DNA of 64,000 bases from CBDDKZ01 sp965230415. GTDB lineage: Bacteria; Bacteroidota; Bacteroidia; Cytophagales; JAAEPT01. This document shows, one piece after another, positions 18,429-27,795 of this stretch. A program made the position numbers and the translations under genes. Position 1 is the stretch's first letter, and every line of letters starts with the position of its first letter. The DNA is taken from the NCBI GenBank assembly GCA_965230415.1, contig CBDDKZ010000005.1:2666001-2730000 (forward strand), written 5' to 3'. Under the pieces are notes generated by a model, which saw only the letters and a list, made by a program, of their open reading frames with translations, was not told the DNA's origin and searched no databases.

Positions 18429-18832
18429 AAAGAAGAATTAGGCCTGGTACATTTTTAACAAATTAGAACAGTGCTATTGATAAATTTATTACGACAATCC
18501 GTCTTAGTGAAAAGTCCCATGATATTATTGGGAAATGGTTAAACATGTTGAATGTTTCTTTGATTAACCTCATTTCCGGTTGCCTATTTGCTTAAAGTTT
18601 TATATTTTAATTTACGAACGGACCTGTCCAAATGCAACATTGTAGCAGTAAAATAGAATTATTCTTGAAAAGCACCTATGTTGCCGGTCCTGATTGATGG
18701 AGATAATAAATGCAACTCTGCTGCGTTTTCAATAAAAAATCTTATTATTGTACTGCAAAGTTCACCAAACATAGCGCGGTTAAATTATTAGTTTCGTTCT
18801 GTTGGTTTAATTTAAATCTTGCTGTTTATGCT
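18429..18832. other. Divergent intergenic region with a nested hairpin
   Basis: 404 bases between the DUF1826 gene and the DUF6702 gene. The only structure I see is a nested inverted repeat at 18531-18577: GGAAATG (18531-18537) pairs with CATTTCC (18571-18577), and inside it AAACAT (18541-18546) pairs with ATGTTT (18552-18557). It could be a terminator-like or leader RNA structure. I see no tRNA and no consensus riboswitch core. Confidence 0.45.
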
Positions 18833-19342
18833 ATGAAAAAATCAATTGCCATATTATTATTTCTTTTTCCTATTATGGTTATTGCTCATCCAATAAAAAT
18901 GAGTTTGATTTACATAGAATACAAGCCGGAATCTAAGACTGTTTATGTGGAATGCCGAATGTTTGCAGATGATCTCAGTTTGGCCATATCTCAGGAAGTA
19001 TCGAAGAAAGTAAGCGTTGGTTATTGGGACGATCGTGAACGTGATATTGTGAATGAGTTCATCAAAAAACATGTGAAAGTGAAACTCGGAAACAAGACCT
19101 TAAACCTGGATTTCAGTGAGCAAGATTTCGATCGATCGCAAAATGTGGTGACATTAAAATATGAATTTTCATCCATAACTTTAAAGGCAGGGGAAAAGGT
19201 TACTATGTCTAACAATCTGTTTTTCAAGCAATTCAAATTTGCTCAAACAAACGTTTTTCAACTGGAGATACCAAGAGTGGCACAAACTACCTTACAATGT
19301 TACATGGATGATTACTCTAAAACCTTTACTGTAAAAAAATGA
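18833..19342 (+). CDS. DUF6702 family exported protein
   Basis: A 169-residue protein with a signal peptide (MKKSIAILLFLFPIMVIAHP) and a beta-rich body. Bacteroidota relatives are sometimes annotated as peptidase E without support. I chose the ATG at 18833; the 41 codons upstream in frame look noncoding and would bury the signal peptide. The mature protein begins with a His at the cleavage site. It overlaps the HupE/UreJ gene by four bases (ATGA), and the pair is a recurrent Bacteroidota unit. A periplasmic partner of the membrane transporter is inferred. Confidence 0.75.
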   Translation: MKKSIAILLFLFPIMVIAHPIKMSLIYIEYKPESKTVYVECRMFADDLSLAISQEVSKKVSVGYWDDRERDIVNEFIKKHVKVKLGNKTLNLDFSEQDFDRSQNVVTLKYEFSSITLKAGEKVTMSNNLFFKQFKFAQTNVFQLEIPRVAQTTLQCYMDDYSKTFTVKK

Positions 19343-19920
19343 GTTCTACTTTCTTTTCTTTTTTTCAATCGGGATGGCACCACATTGTAGATATTAATGC
19401 TTACGATCACCTGCTCTTTGTCATGACACTTTGTGCAGGCTTTAAATTCCATCAGTGGAAGCAGATACTTGTCATTGTTACTGCTTTTACCATAGGACAT
19501 AGCGTGACACTGGCATTAAGTGCATTTGGCTTTATTCCAGGGAATGCTTACGTTATCGAACTCCTTATTCCTATTACCATCATGATTACGGCAATAAGTA
19601 ATATCAGAAACTACGAAAAAGAGGGGAGATTCTCCAATAAAAAGGTGAAGTACCTCATTGCCTTGGCCTTTGGTTTGATTCATGGCTTAGCGTTTGCTTC
19701 GAATTTCAACGTCATGATGTTCAATAGCAATATCGTTTTCCCACTATTCGCATTTAATGTAGGTATAGAAGTTGGACAATTGCTTATTGTTGCTATATTC
19801 CTGGGTATGTTATACGTCTATTCAAATCTTTTGAAAGGCGTACATTTGAAATGGAATATTTTCATTTCGGGAGCCGGGTTTGGTATCGCTGCTACCATTT
19901 TCTTAAATGCACTTCAATAG
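19339..19920 (+). CDS. HupE/UreJ family membrane protein
   Basis: A 193-residue, multi-helix inner-membrane protein. The family pattern is visible: G.HHIVDINAYDHLLFVMTL near residues 12-30, AFTIGHSVTLALS at about 49-61 and FGLIHGLAFASN near 110-121, with conserved His and Asp residues inside helices. HupE and UreJ proteins transport or help load nickel or cobalt for hydrogenase and urease. No such enzyme is in the window, so the metal is uncertain. Translation is probably coupled to the upstream DUF6702 gene. Confidence 0.85.
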   Translation: MSSTFFSFFQSGWHHIVDINAYDHLLFVMTLCAGFKFHQWKQILVIVTAFTIGHSVTLALSAFGFIPGNAYVIELLIPITIMITAISNIRNYEKEGRFSNKKVKYLIALAFGLIHGLAFASNFNVMMFNSNIVFPLFAFNVGIEVGQLLIVAIFLGMLYVYSNLLKGVHLKWNIFISGAGFGIAATIFLNALQ

Positions 19921-20203
19921 TATTTCACCTGATTTATCGTCGGTAATTCATATTGTTGCTTGTTGAACTGGATACTATAATTATATCTGACATTGCGAAC
20001 AACAAATGTCATGTTTGTTATAAGAATAAATTCATTCAGGATAGCAAACTATTAGCTTAATTCATTTACTGGAATTCTGAAGGAAAAAATAATTAATCAT
20101 TCGTTTTGTACAAGTTCCAATACCATTTTGTGTCGAATTCAAGTTTACTATTGTCTTTCTCTATTTATATCATTAAAATAGACGATCAGAAAAGCGCAAA
20201 CGC

Positions 20204-20983
20204 ATGGGATTCGAAAATATAGAGTTATCGAGTGATGATCAAATTTTAATTATTACCATCTCACGTCCGGAAAAATTAAACGCACTTAGTTTAGCTACGC
20301 TTTCGGAATTAAAAACGGTAATTGAGCAGCATTATGACGACGGGGAAGTTGCCGGTATTATTATCACCGGTAGTGGCGAAAAAGCATTTGTTGCCGGAGC
20401 AGATATCAATGAGATTGCCAACCTTGAAGAAACCACAGCACGTAAGATTTCTGAAAATGGACAGGAATTATTTTTTCTGATCGAAAATGCGAATAAACCC
20501 ATCATAGCTGCCATTAACGGTTATGCGTTAGGAGGTGGTTGTGAACTGGCTATGGCCTGTCATATGCGTGTTGCTTCAACGAATGCACAATTTGGCCAAC
20601 CGGAAGTGAACCTGGGGATTATACCCGGATATGGAGGAACGCAGCGGCTTACGCAACTGGTGGGAAAAGGGAAAGCCATTGAATTAATGACAACAGCAGA
20701 CATGATTGGTGCGGAAGAAGCGAAGCAGTTGGGACTTGTGAACCACGTGGTAGAACAGGAAGAGCTGCTACCAAAGTGTAAGGAAATTTTGAATAAAATT
20801 GCGACCAAACCACCTATTCAGATCGGCATGGTTATCGACTGCGTAAACGCTGTTTACCGTAAGGAAGAAGACGGCTATCAGAGCGAAGCCAATGCTTTTG
20901 CACGTTGTTCTCAGTTAGAGGACTTTAAGGAAGGGACGCAAGCCTTCATTGAGAAAAGAAAAGCCAATTTTAAAGGGCAATAA
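20204..20983 (+). CDS. Enoyl-CoA hydratase/isomerase (crotonase) family protein
   Basis: A 259-residue crotonase-fold enzyme. AFVAGADINEI (about 62-72) and NGYALGGGCELAMACHMRVAS (about 105-125) form the CoA binding pocket and oxyanion hole. Glu131 region QPEVNLGIIPGYGGTQRL carries the catalytic glutamate pair expected for hydration of enoyl-CoA. The likely role is short-chain enoyl-CoA hydration in beta-oxidation or butanoate metabolism. It begins a run of closely spaced genes on the plus strand, but its neighbours are cell-wall genes, so co-function is not implied. Confidence 0.92.
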   Translation: MGFENIELSSDDQILIITISRPEKLNALSLATLSELKTVIEQHYDDGEVAGIIITGSGEKAFVAGADINEIANLEETTARKISENGQELFFLIENANKPIIAAINGYALGGGCELAMACHMRVASTNAQFGQPEVNLGIIPGYGGTQRLTQLVGKGKAIELMTTADMIGAEEAKQLGLVNHVVEQEELLPKCKEILNKIATKPPIQIGMVIDCVNAVYRKEEDGYQSEANAFARCSQLEDFKEGTQAFIEKRKANFKGQ

Positions 20984-20990
20984 GAGAAAC

Positions 20991-22508
20991 TTGAGTAGCT
21001 TAAAAAAATTAGCCGGAGATACTGCCGTTTACGGATTGAGTAGCATTTTGGGGCGCATGGTCAATTTTTTGCTGGTGCCGTTTTATACAGGTCTTGATTT
21101 TGCAGATCATCCGCGTGTTACTACCGCTCAGTTTGGAGTCATCAATGAGTTTTACAGCTATGTAGCCTTTTTAAATATTATTTATCTCTTCGGAATGGAA
21201 ACCGCCTTCTTTCGTTTTGCGGAGAAGTCTAAAAGCCAGGAGGCATTCAACGCTGCCCTGAGTCAGATTTTTATTGTAGCCATTGGCCTTTCAAGCTGTT
21301 TCTTAATTTTTGCAGAACCGCTGGCCAACTTGTTAGATTATCCCGAAAAGGCGAATTACATTCGCTATCTGGCCATCGTGTTGGCCATAGATGCTATTGT
21401 TGCCATTCCCTTTGCCCGATTGCGGCGCGAACGCAAGGCCAAAAAGTTTGCGCTGGTAAAACTGATAAACATCTTTTTGAATGTCGGACTGAATATCTTC
21501 TTTATAACGATATGTTTCGATATTTTTCATGGGCAATACCTTACCGGTTTTCAGACCTCTGTTAGAGCATTTTACAATCCGGAATTGAAAGTAGCTTATA
21601 TCTTTCTGGCCAATTTAATTGCTAATGCTTTTATGATAATTATGTTGATGGGTAGTTACCGGGGTTTTCGTTTTAATTTTAATCGCCAATACCGCATACC
21701 GATGTTTCGTTATGCGTATCCACTTGTTTTTGTAGGTTTGGCGGGAATGGTAAATGAAGTTATAGACCGGGTTTTGTTAAAAGAGATCACGCCCGGCCAT
21801 TTATATCCCGGTAAGAGCAATCAGGATGTCGTAGGTGTTTACAGCGCAGCTTATAAACTTTCTATATTTATTGCCTTGGTTAATCAGGCTTTTCGTTATG
21901 CCGCCGAACCCTTCTTTTTTAGCAAAGCCAAAGACCGTAATGCACCTGAAGTATTTGCCGCTGTAATGAAATGGTATATCATTGCCTGTGTGTTAATGTT
22001 GTTGGTGGTTAGTGTATTCAGAGATGTAATAGGCTTGGCGTTACTGCGCGACGCTTCATTTAGAGAAGGGCTCTATATTGTGCCCATACTCTTGTTAGCA
22101 CAGGTGTTTTTAGGGATATACTACAATTTAAGTGTTTGGTATAAATTGACAGATAAAACGAAGTATGGTACTTATATAAGTGTGTGGGGAGCAGTGGTAA
22201 CGCTTGGTTTAAACTACCTGCTAATTCCTGTTGTCGGATACCTGGGTAGTGCGATTACAACGCTGGTGTGTTATTTTAGTATGGTAGTGGTTTCGTATTA
22301 TTATGGACAAAAATATTTCCCTGTACCTTATCAATTGAAATCGGCGCTTTTTTACCTGGCTTTGGTTTCAATGCTGATTGCATTGACTTATTTGGAATTA
22401 GCTGAATCGTTCTGGACGAACCAATTACTAAATGCAGCCATCGTATTGTTTTTTCTGGCCTTTGCCTATTTGCGTGAAAGGAGAAATTTACCAACGCGGA
22501 AAACATAA
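20991..22508 (+). CDS. Polysaccharide flippase (MATE/Wzx-like, lipid-linked precursor exporter)
   Basis: A membrane protein of about 505 residues with 12-14 hydrophobic helices, starting LSSLKKLAGDTAVYGLSSILGRM, typical of Bacteroidota polysaccharide biosynthesis (MOP superfamily) flippases. An Arg at the first helix and an internal repeat of the helix pattern fit the family. I use the TTG at 20991, eight bases after the crotonase stop; an ATG at 20949 lies inside the crotonase gene and adds residues without family support. It likely flips an undecaprenyl-linked sugar across the inner membrane. The downstream dut gene starts 37 bases later. Confidence 0.85.
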   Translation: MSSLKKLAGDTAVYGLSSILGRMVNFLLVPFYTGLDFADHPRVTTAQFGVINEFYSYVAFLNIIYLFGMETAFFRFAEKSKSQEAFNAALSQIFIVAIGLSSCFLIFAEPLANLLDYPEKANYIRYLAIVLAIDAIVAIPFARLRRERKAKKFALVKLINIFLNVGLNIFFITICFDIFHGQYLTGFQTSVRAFYNPELKVAYIFLANLIANAFMIIMLMGSYRGFRFNFNRQYRIPMFRYAYPLVFVGLAGMVNEVIDRVLLKEITPGHLYPGKSNQDVVGVYSAAYKLSIFIALVNQAFRYAAEPFFFSKAKDRNAPEVFAAVMKWYIIACVLMLLVVSVFRDVIGLALLRDASFREGLYIVPILLLAQVFLGIYYNLSVWYKLTDKTKYGTYISVWGAVVTLGLNYLLIPVVGYLGSAITTLVCYFSMVVVSYYYGQKYFPVPYQLKSALFYLALVSMLIALTYLELAESFWTNQLLNAAIVLFFLAFAYLRERRNLPTRKT

Positions 22509-22545
22509 TTTTTGTACTTTTGATGAGGGAATAAAGAAATTATAT

Positions 22546-22980
22546 ATGCAACTTAAAATTATAAATCGCTCAAGACACGCTTTACCGGCTTATCAAACAG
22601 AAGGCTCTGCCGGGATGGATCTTCGGGCAGATTTAGACACAGGTATAGAGTTGCAGCCTCTGGAAAGGAAATTAGTGTCCACGGGCTTGTTTATCGAGCT
22701 TCCGGTAGGATACGAAGCACAAATAAGGCCACGCAGTGGATTGGCATTTAAACACGGAATTACGGTGCTAAACAGTCCGGGTACAATTGATGCCGATTAT
22801 AGAGGAGAAATAGGGGTATTATTGGTGAACTTGTCTGATTCACCCTTTAAGATTGAAAATGGCGAACGTATAGCACAAATGGTGATAGCTGCTCATGAAC
22901 AGCCCCAATTAATAGAAGTACAGGAATTAACAGAGACCGATAGAGGTGCTGGCGGCTTCGGCAGTACCGGAACTAAATAA
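22546..22980 (+). CDS. dut: dUTP diphosphatase
   Basis: A 144-residue trimeric dUTPase that hydrolyses dUTP to dUMP and PPi, keeping uracil out of DNA. All five family motifs are present: AGMDLRAD (1), RPRSGLA (2), GTIDADYRGEI (3), NGERIAQM (4) and the P-loop-like RGAGGFGSTG (5) at the C-terminus. The ATG at 22546 gives the usual length. It lies six bases before the nucleotidyltransferase gene, in a conserved Bacteroidota gene order (flippase, dut, sugar nucleotidyltransferase, TPR, DUF4292, EnvC-like). Confidence 0.96.
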   Translation: MQLKIINRSRHALPAYQTEGSAGMDLRADLDTGIELQPLERKLVSTGLFIELPVGYEAQIRPRSGLAFKHGITVLNSPGTIDADYRGEIGVLLVNLSDSPFKIENGERIAQMVIAAHEQPQLIEVQELTETDRGAGGFGSTGTK

Positions 22981-22985
22981 ATATT

Positions 22986-23990
22986 ATGAACATTATTATT
23001 CCAATGGCGGGCAGAGGGACCCGACTTAGACCACACACGCTTACGGTGCCAAAACCCCTTATTCCTATTGCCGGTAAACCAATTGTACAACGTCTGGTTG
23101 AAGATCTCGCCAAAGTTTGCAATGAGAAAATTGACGAAATAGCCTTCGTAATTGGCGATTTTGGAAGTGAAGTTGAAAGTGAACTGAAAGAAATTGCCGC
23201 TTCTGCCGGAGCAAAATGTAGCATTTATAAACAAGAGAAAGCCTTAGGTACTGCACATGCCATATTGTGTGCCAAAGAGTCTTTGGAAGGAAATGTTATT
23301 GTTGCGTTTGCAGATACATTATTCAAAGCAGATTTCACACTGGATTCCGCTCAAGACGGGATTATCTGGGTGCAGAAAGTAGATGATCCTTCGGCCTTTG
23401 GTGTGGTTAAAATGAATGATAATAACGAAATCACAGATTTTATCGAAAAACCTAAAGAATTTGTATCAGATTTGGCCATTATTGGCGTTTATTATTTTAA
23501 AGACGGCGCATTCTTGCGAGATGAACTTCAATTTCTGATTGATAATGATATCAAAGGTGGGGGAGAATTTCAATTGACAACTGCTCTGGAAAATATGAAA
23601 GTTAAAGGTACCGTTTTTGTGCCCGGACAAGTAGACGAATGGCTTGATTGCGGTAACAAAGACGCTACGGTGAATACAAATCAGAGGTATTTGGAGTATA
23701 TTAAAGACACAGATCTGGTTGCTGATTCTGCACAAATAAACAACTCAGTAATCGTACAGCCATCTTATATAGGGGAAGATGTAATTATTGAAAATGCAGT
23801 TGTCGGGCCTCATGCTTCCATAGGTAATGGAACAAAAGTGGTGAACAGCATTGTTAAAAACACAATAGTTCAGACAAAAAGTGAAATTCGGGATGTGAGC
23901 ATTAATAACTCTATGGTTGGAAATTTCGTTTACTTGGAAGGTGTTTGCCAAAGTGTGAGCATTGGAGATTACAATAAAATTGAGAAATAA
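22986..23990 (+). CDS. Sugar-phosphate nucleotidyltransferase
   Basis: A 334-residue protein with an N-terminal nucleotidyltransferase fold and a C-terminal left-handed beta-helix. MNIIIPMAGRGTRLRPHTL and TVPKPLIPIAGKPIV (about 1-33) form the GxGTRLRPLT...KP signature that binds NTP and sugar phosphate. GTAHAI and FADTLF are the catalytic aspartate regions. Hexapeptide-like repeats (VIIENAVVGPHASIGNGTKV, about 260-279) end the protein. It activates a hexose-1-phosphate for cell-surface glycan synthesis; the sugar and nucleotide cannot be fixed by reading. Confidence 0.88.
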   Translation: MNIIIPMAGRGTRLRPHTLTVPKPLIPIAGKPIVQRLVEDLAKVCNEKIDEIAFVIGDFGSEVESELKEIAASAGAKCSIYKQEKALGTAHAILCAKESLEGNVIVAFADTLFKADFTLDSAQDGIIWVQKVDDPSAFGVVKMNDNNEITDFIEKPKEFVSDLAIIGVYYFKDGAFLRDELQFLIDNDIKGGGEFQLTTALENMKVKGTVFVPGQVDEWLDCGNKDATVNTNQRYLEYIKDTDLVADSAQINNSVIVQPSYIGEDVIIENAVVGPHASIGNGTKVVNSIVKNTIVQTKSEIRDVSINNSMVGNFVYLEGVCQSVSIGDYNKIEK

Positions 23991-25835
23991 TTGATATACA
24001 GAAGTGTAGTTATATCCTATTTATTAACGACGGTGTTACTGTTTAGCTTAAGCGGTAACACTATTTTTGCACAACGCAGTTTAAAAAGTAATAAATCGGC
24101 AAAAGCCAAGGCCAGGAACGATAAAAAAGAAGAAGAAAGCCAGGCCGAATACTTATTTATAAAAGCAATGAGCGCCTATGGGCTCAAAGAATATAATGAG
24201 GCGATCAAACTTTTTGCGGATGCGGCACATAAATCACCAAAGAATGCTGCTATTTACTATAAAATGGCAGAAGCCTATCACCAGCTGGGTTATAAGGATG
24301 AAGCGCTTAATAATGCTAAAAAAGCGTTAAGCATAGCTCCAAAAAACAAGTACTATTACAGTTTGTTAGTAGAGCTTTACATGAACGACAACCGCTTGAA
24401 TGAAGCTGCACAGGTAATGGAAGACATGATAGAGCAGATTCCTTCTACTTCAGAACATTTGATTGAGTTGGGTTCTATATATGAGGAATTAGGGAGGTAC
24501 TACATGAATTTGCGTAGTACCACGCTAAATGATGTTGATGGCAAAACAAACAAACGTAGCAAAAAGGCACAAGAAAAAGCGATTCAAAATTTCAATAAAG
24601 CATTAGATACCTACGAGCGATTTACCAAAAAATTTGGAGTGATTGACAATGTTATAGCGGTTAAACAACAAATTTACCTGGGGCTAAACAACGATGCTGC
24701 GGCAATAAAGGAAGGTGAAAAATTAATTGAAGCGCATCCCAACGAAGTGAACTATAAATTGGCTCAGGCCGAACTGTTATTTAAGCTTGGAAAAATACAG
24801 CCTGCGATAACATTGCTGGAAAAAGCCGGTGAACAACATAGTAAAGACTCGGAAATATTTTTGGTGCTTTACGAATATTATAACGAAAATAATGAAGCGC
24901 AAAAAGCGAATGAAGCACTTGAAAAAGCCTTTAAAAATCCGCGGATGAGTGTGAATGATAAAGTACGACTGATCACCGGCTATTTGCAATACTCTTATGA
25001 TGATACCAAACGACAAACGGCGCTTCAATTAGCTATTCATACGAAAGAAACTCATCCAGATCATGCACAGGCGCATGCAGTATTGGGAGATGTTTACTTG
25101 GTCATGAATAATAAAAGTGAAGCACGCAAAGCTTACCTGAAAGCCATTGAGTTAGATGATGCCGAACCGGCAGTATGGCAGCAAATAATTTCTATAGACC
25201 TCGATTTGGCACAACACGAACAGGTAGTGAGTCACACTGGAAAGGCATTAGAAAGGTTTCCCGATCGTCCTTTATTCTGGCTTTACCAGGGTATATCCTA
25301 TATGATTCTTCAGAAAAATGAGCAAGCGGTAGCTTCTTTGGAAAAAGGGAGGGAATTAGCTTCACATGATTATAACATGGAGAGCCAGTTTAATGCCAAT
25401 TTGGGTGACGCTTACAATGCGGTTGAAGCTTACGAAAAGTCTGATCTTGCTTATGAGGCCGCGCTGGAATTTGATCCAAACAATGCGCATGTATTAAATA
25501 ATTACAGTTATTTTCTTTCTTTGAGATCAGAAAAGCTTCCCGATGCCAAAAATATGTGTGAGCGCCTTATTTTGATGCACCCCGAAGATCCGACCTACCT
25601 GGATACATATGCCTGGGTTTTGTATAAAATGAATGACTTGAAGGGCGCTAAAAAATACCTGGAGAAAGCATTGCTCAAAAGTACAGATGGAACCATAATA
25701 GAGCATTATGGAGATATTTTATTTCGTCTTGGTGATAAGTCGGCAGCAGTGTCCACCTGGAAAGAAGCCAAACAGGCCGGGGGAGCCAGTGATTTAATTG
25801 ATAAAAAAATTGAAGAAGAGCTCTTACATGAATAG
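23991..25835 (+). CDS. Exported tetratricopeptide-repeat protein
   Basis: A 614-residue protein with a signal peptide (SYLLTTVLLFSLSGNTIFAQ) and about 12 TPR units over residues 50-600, for example AEYLFIKAMSAYGLKEYNEA and AIYYKMAEAYHQLGYKDEAL. The start is a TTG directly after the stop of the preceding gene (no gap). TPRs mediate protein contacts, and the gene's fixed place between an NDP-sugar synthase and DUF4292/EnvC genes suggests a periplasmic scaffold for cell-wall or surface-glycan assembly. That role is inferred. Confidence 0.85.
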   Translation: MIYRSVVISYLLTTVLLFSLSGNTIFAQRSLKSNKSAKAKARNDKKEEESQAEYLFIKAMSAYGLKEYNEAIKLFADAAHKSPKNAAIYYKMAEAYHQLGYKDEALNNAKKALSIAPKNKYYYSLLVELYMNDNRLNEAAQVMEDMIEQIPSTSEHLIELGSIYEELGRYYMNLRSTTLNDVDGKTNKRSKKAQEKAIQNFNKALDTYERFTKKFGVIDNVIAVKQQIYLGLNNDAAAIKEGEKLIEAHPNEVNYKLAQAELLFKLGKIQPAITLLEKAGEQHSKDSEIFLVLYEYYNENNEAQKANEALEKAFKNPRMSVNDKVRLITGYLQYSYDDTKRQTALQLAIHTKETHPDHAQAHAVLGDVYLVMNNKSEARKAYLKAIELDDAEPAVWQQIISIDLDLAQHEQVVSHTGKALERFPDRPLFWLYQGISYMILQKNEQAVASLEKGRELASHDYNMESQFNANLGDAYNAVEAYEKSDLAYEAALEFDPNNAHVLNNYSYFLSLRSEKLPDAKNMCERLILMHPEDPTYLDTYAWVLYKMNDLKGAKKYLEKALLKSTDGTIIEHYGDILFRLGDKSAAVSTWKEAKQAGGASDLIDKKIEEELLHE

Positions 25836-26562
25836 GCTTTTAAGCTGGGGTGTTGTTGTTGTGCTAATTTTTAGTGGCTGTAAATCTCAACAGGTGAGCA
25901 AGCGGAAAGCCGCAACAATAGAAAGTAGAGACTACGACTATTTTTCGGCGCGCACAAAGCTCTCCTTTTCAGATAGTGCTACATCGCTTCATGCTACAGC
26001 TATAATAAAAATGAAACACCGTGACAGCATCTGGGTTTCACTGTCAAAAGGAACCCTACCTGTTGCAAGGGCTTTACTTACCAGAGATTCAGTTTATTTC
26101 CTGAATAAGTTCAAAAAAAACTATTCTATTTACTCCTATCAGGAATTTAGTGAAATGGTCCAGGTCAACCTTGGTTTTGATCAGGTGGAGAATTTGTTGC
26201 TGGGCAACCTTATTACACCTCAGCTAAACAAAGACAAAGTTGAAAAAAGAGCCAATAGAACGCTAATAAGTCAAAAAAGAAATGGATATAACCTAACTAC
26301 TTTTGTTGATAATAACAGTCGTAAGGTCAATAAATTACAAGTGATTAAAGATGGGAGTATTGATTCATTATCGGTTAATTATGCTAACTTTGAGGAAGTA
26401 GATAATCATTTGTTTGCTAAAGAGCAACAGATTGAAGTGACATTACATGACGGGGCTCATGAAAATCAATTATATCTTATTTTAGAATATGCCAAAGTTA
26501 AATTTGGGACGGAACGTCAAAATATGCCTTTCAAAATTCCAAGGTCTTACAAGCGCAACTAA
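25828..26562 (+). CDS. DUF4292 family lipoprotein
   Basis: A 244-residue lipoprotein. The ATG at 25828 gives a short signal peptide ending in the lipobox FSGC (Cys about residue 17), followed by KSQQ. The body is beta-rich and matches the DUF4292 pattern (LSFSDSATSLHATAIIKMKHRDSIWVSLS), a LolA/LolB-like fold by recollection. Such proteins may carry lipids or lipoproteins in the periplasm. Its first eight bases overlap the end of the TPR gene and its end overlaps the next frame, so the three form one unit. Confidence 0.82.
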   Translation: MNRLLSWGVVVVLIFSGCKSQQVSKRKAATIESRDYDYFSARTKLSFSDSATSLHATAIIKMKHRDSIWVSLSKGTLPVARALLTRDSVYFLNKFKKNYSIYSYQEFSEMVQVNLGFDQVENLLLGNLITPQLNKDKVEKRANRTLISQKRNGYNLTTFVDNNSRKVNKLQVIKDGSIDSLSVNYANFEEVDNHLFAKEQQIEVTLHDGAHENQLYLILEYAKVKFGTERQNMPFKIPRSYKRN

Positions 26563-27712
26563 GAATTTGTTGTTCCTGGCGATTTTTTTGATCATAGGAA
26601 CTAAAGCTTACGACCAGTCCAGAGCCTCTCTGGAAAAGGAACAAAAGAAAATTGAGAAGAATATCAAATTGGCACAGAAAGCATTGGATGCTGCCAGAAA
26701 AAGAAAAAAAGGTTCGATTGCTCAACTGAATGCTACCAAACAACTTATATCAATGCGTTCGGCATTAATAAGGTCTTTAGAGAAGGAAGTAGCTGTTTTA
26801 CAAAGTGATGCCAATGAGCTTTCAGATATCGTCCAGGCCATGCAAAATGATCTGGATAGCTTGCAGGCAGAATTTGGAGAAATGGTTTATCAGGCTTCTA
26901 AGGTAAATAATAATTTAAATCACCTCACACTCGTGTTCTCCTCTAAATCATACAATGACCTGACGATGCGACTGAAATTTTTGGAAGAAATTTCGAAAAT
27001 GAGAGAGACACAGGTCAGAAAGATTAAGCAGGTAAAAATGTCTCTTGAAGAACGTAACCATACCCTGGCACTTAAATATGAGCAAAAGAAAGAGACCCTT
27101 GATAAATTAAAAGACGAAAAGCTTAAGCTCAATAAATTAAGATCAAGTCAGCAAAAGCTGGTGAATAAACTAAAAGGTAAGGAGAGCGAACTTTTACAGC
27201 GTATCAAAAAACTCCAGAGAGATAAGGAGAAATTACAGAAAATAATACAACAAAAAATCGAAGAAGAGAGAAGAAGGTTTAAAGTTGACAAGAAGCTATC
27301 GGCAAAGTTTGAAATGAACAAGGGCAGGTTGCCAAAGCCCATTGCAAACTCTTATGTGGAACACAAGTTTGGCAGGCAACCACATCCCAAATTTAAGAGC
27401 TTAATGATCAATAATTTGGGTATAGGCTTACAAACACCTACCAAAAGTGCGAAGGTGCAAGCCGTTTTTGAAGGTAAGGTAATCGCTGCCGAAGAAATGC
27501 CCGGAGTTGGGCTCTACGTGGTGGTGAGTCATGGGAAATATAACAGTACGTACGTAGGACTGGCAACAATTAGCGTAAAAGTAGGTCAGGTTGTTTTTAC
27601 GGGAGATAAATTAGGCACAGTACGTGCCAATAGAAACGGTGAGTATATCCTGGACTTTCAGATTTTCGAAAAATCGAAGGCCGTAAATCCGGCACCATGG
27701 CTTAGAATGTAA
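26489..27712 (+). CDS. EnvC-like murein hydrolase activator (degenerate M23 domain)
   Basis: A protein of about 380-407 residues with a hydrophobic N-terminal segment (LLFLAIFLIIG), a long coiled coil (about 45-265, rich in Lys/Glu/Leu) and a C-terminal LytM/M23 fold (GRLPKPIANSYVEHKFG to NPAPWLRM). The zinc ligands of active M23 enzymes are lost: the first motif reads NLGIGLQ and the final HxH reads DFQIF. It is therefore probably an amidase activator, not an enzyme. The start is uncertain: ATG 26489 overlaps the DUF4292 gene, while TTG 26567 right before the hydrophobic segment may be the true start. Confidence 0.83.
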   Translation: MPKLNLGRNVKICLSKFQGLTSATKNLLFLAIFLIIGTKAYDQSRASLEKEQKKIEKNIKLAQKALDAARKRKKGSIAQLNATKQLISMRSALIRSLEKEVAVLQSDANELSDIVQAMQNDLDSLQAEFGEMVYQASKVNNNLNHLTLVFSSKSYNDLTMRLKFLEEISKMRETQVRKIKQVKMSLEERNHTLALKYEQKKETLDKLKDEKLKLNKLRSSQQKLVNKLKGKESELLQRIKKLQRDKEKLQKIIQQKIEEERRRFKVDKKLSAKFEMNKGRLPKPIANSYVEHKFGRQPHPKFKSLMINNLGIGLQTPTKSAKVQAVFEGKVIAAEEMPGVGLYVVVSHGKYNSTYVGLATISVKVGQVVFTGDKLGTVRANRNGEYILDFQIFEKSKAVNPAPWLRM

Positions 27713-27738
27713 GATTTACTTCAAAATTCGCCGAAATC

Positions 27739-27771
27739 ATTGGAAATAAAGCACTTTGTTTCGTATCTTTG
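27739..27771 (+). promoter_or_regulatory. Candidate promoter for tatA
   Basis: TATCTTTG at 27764-27771 fits the -7 element TANNTTTG, and ATTG at 27739-27742 (one mismatch to TTTG) lies 21 bases upstream. The element is 24 bases before the tatA ATG. Confidence 0.45.
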
Positions 27772-27795
27772 TAGTCTACACAAAAGTGCACGTTT

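Noticed and set aside
18500..18545. Cobalamin riboswitch upstream of the HupE pair
   Set aside because: GTCCCATG and TGGGAAATGG look superficially similar, but the conserved B12-box and core order are missing.
20949..20990. ATG start for the flippase inside the crotonase gene
   Set aside because: The added residues are an out-of-frame reading of the crotonase C-terminus; the family begins at LSSLKKLAGDT (TTG 20991).
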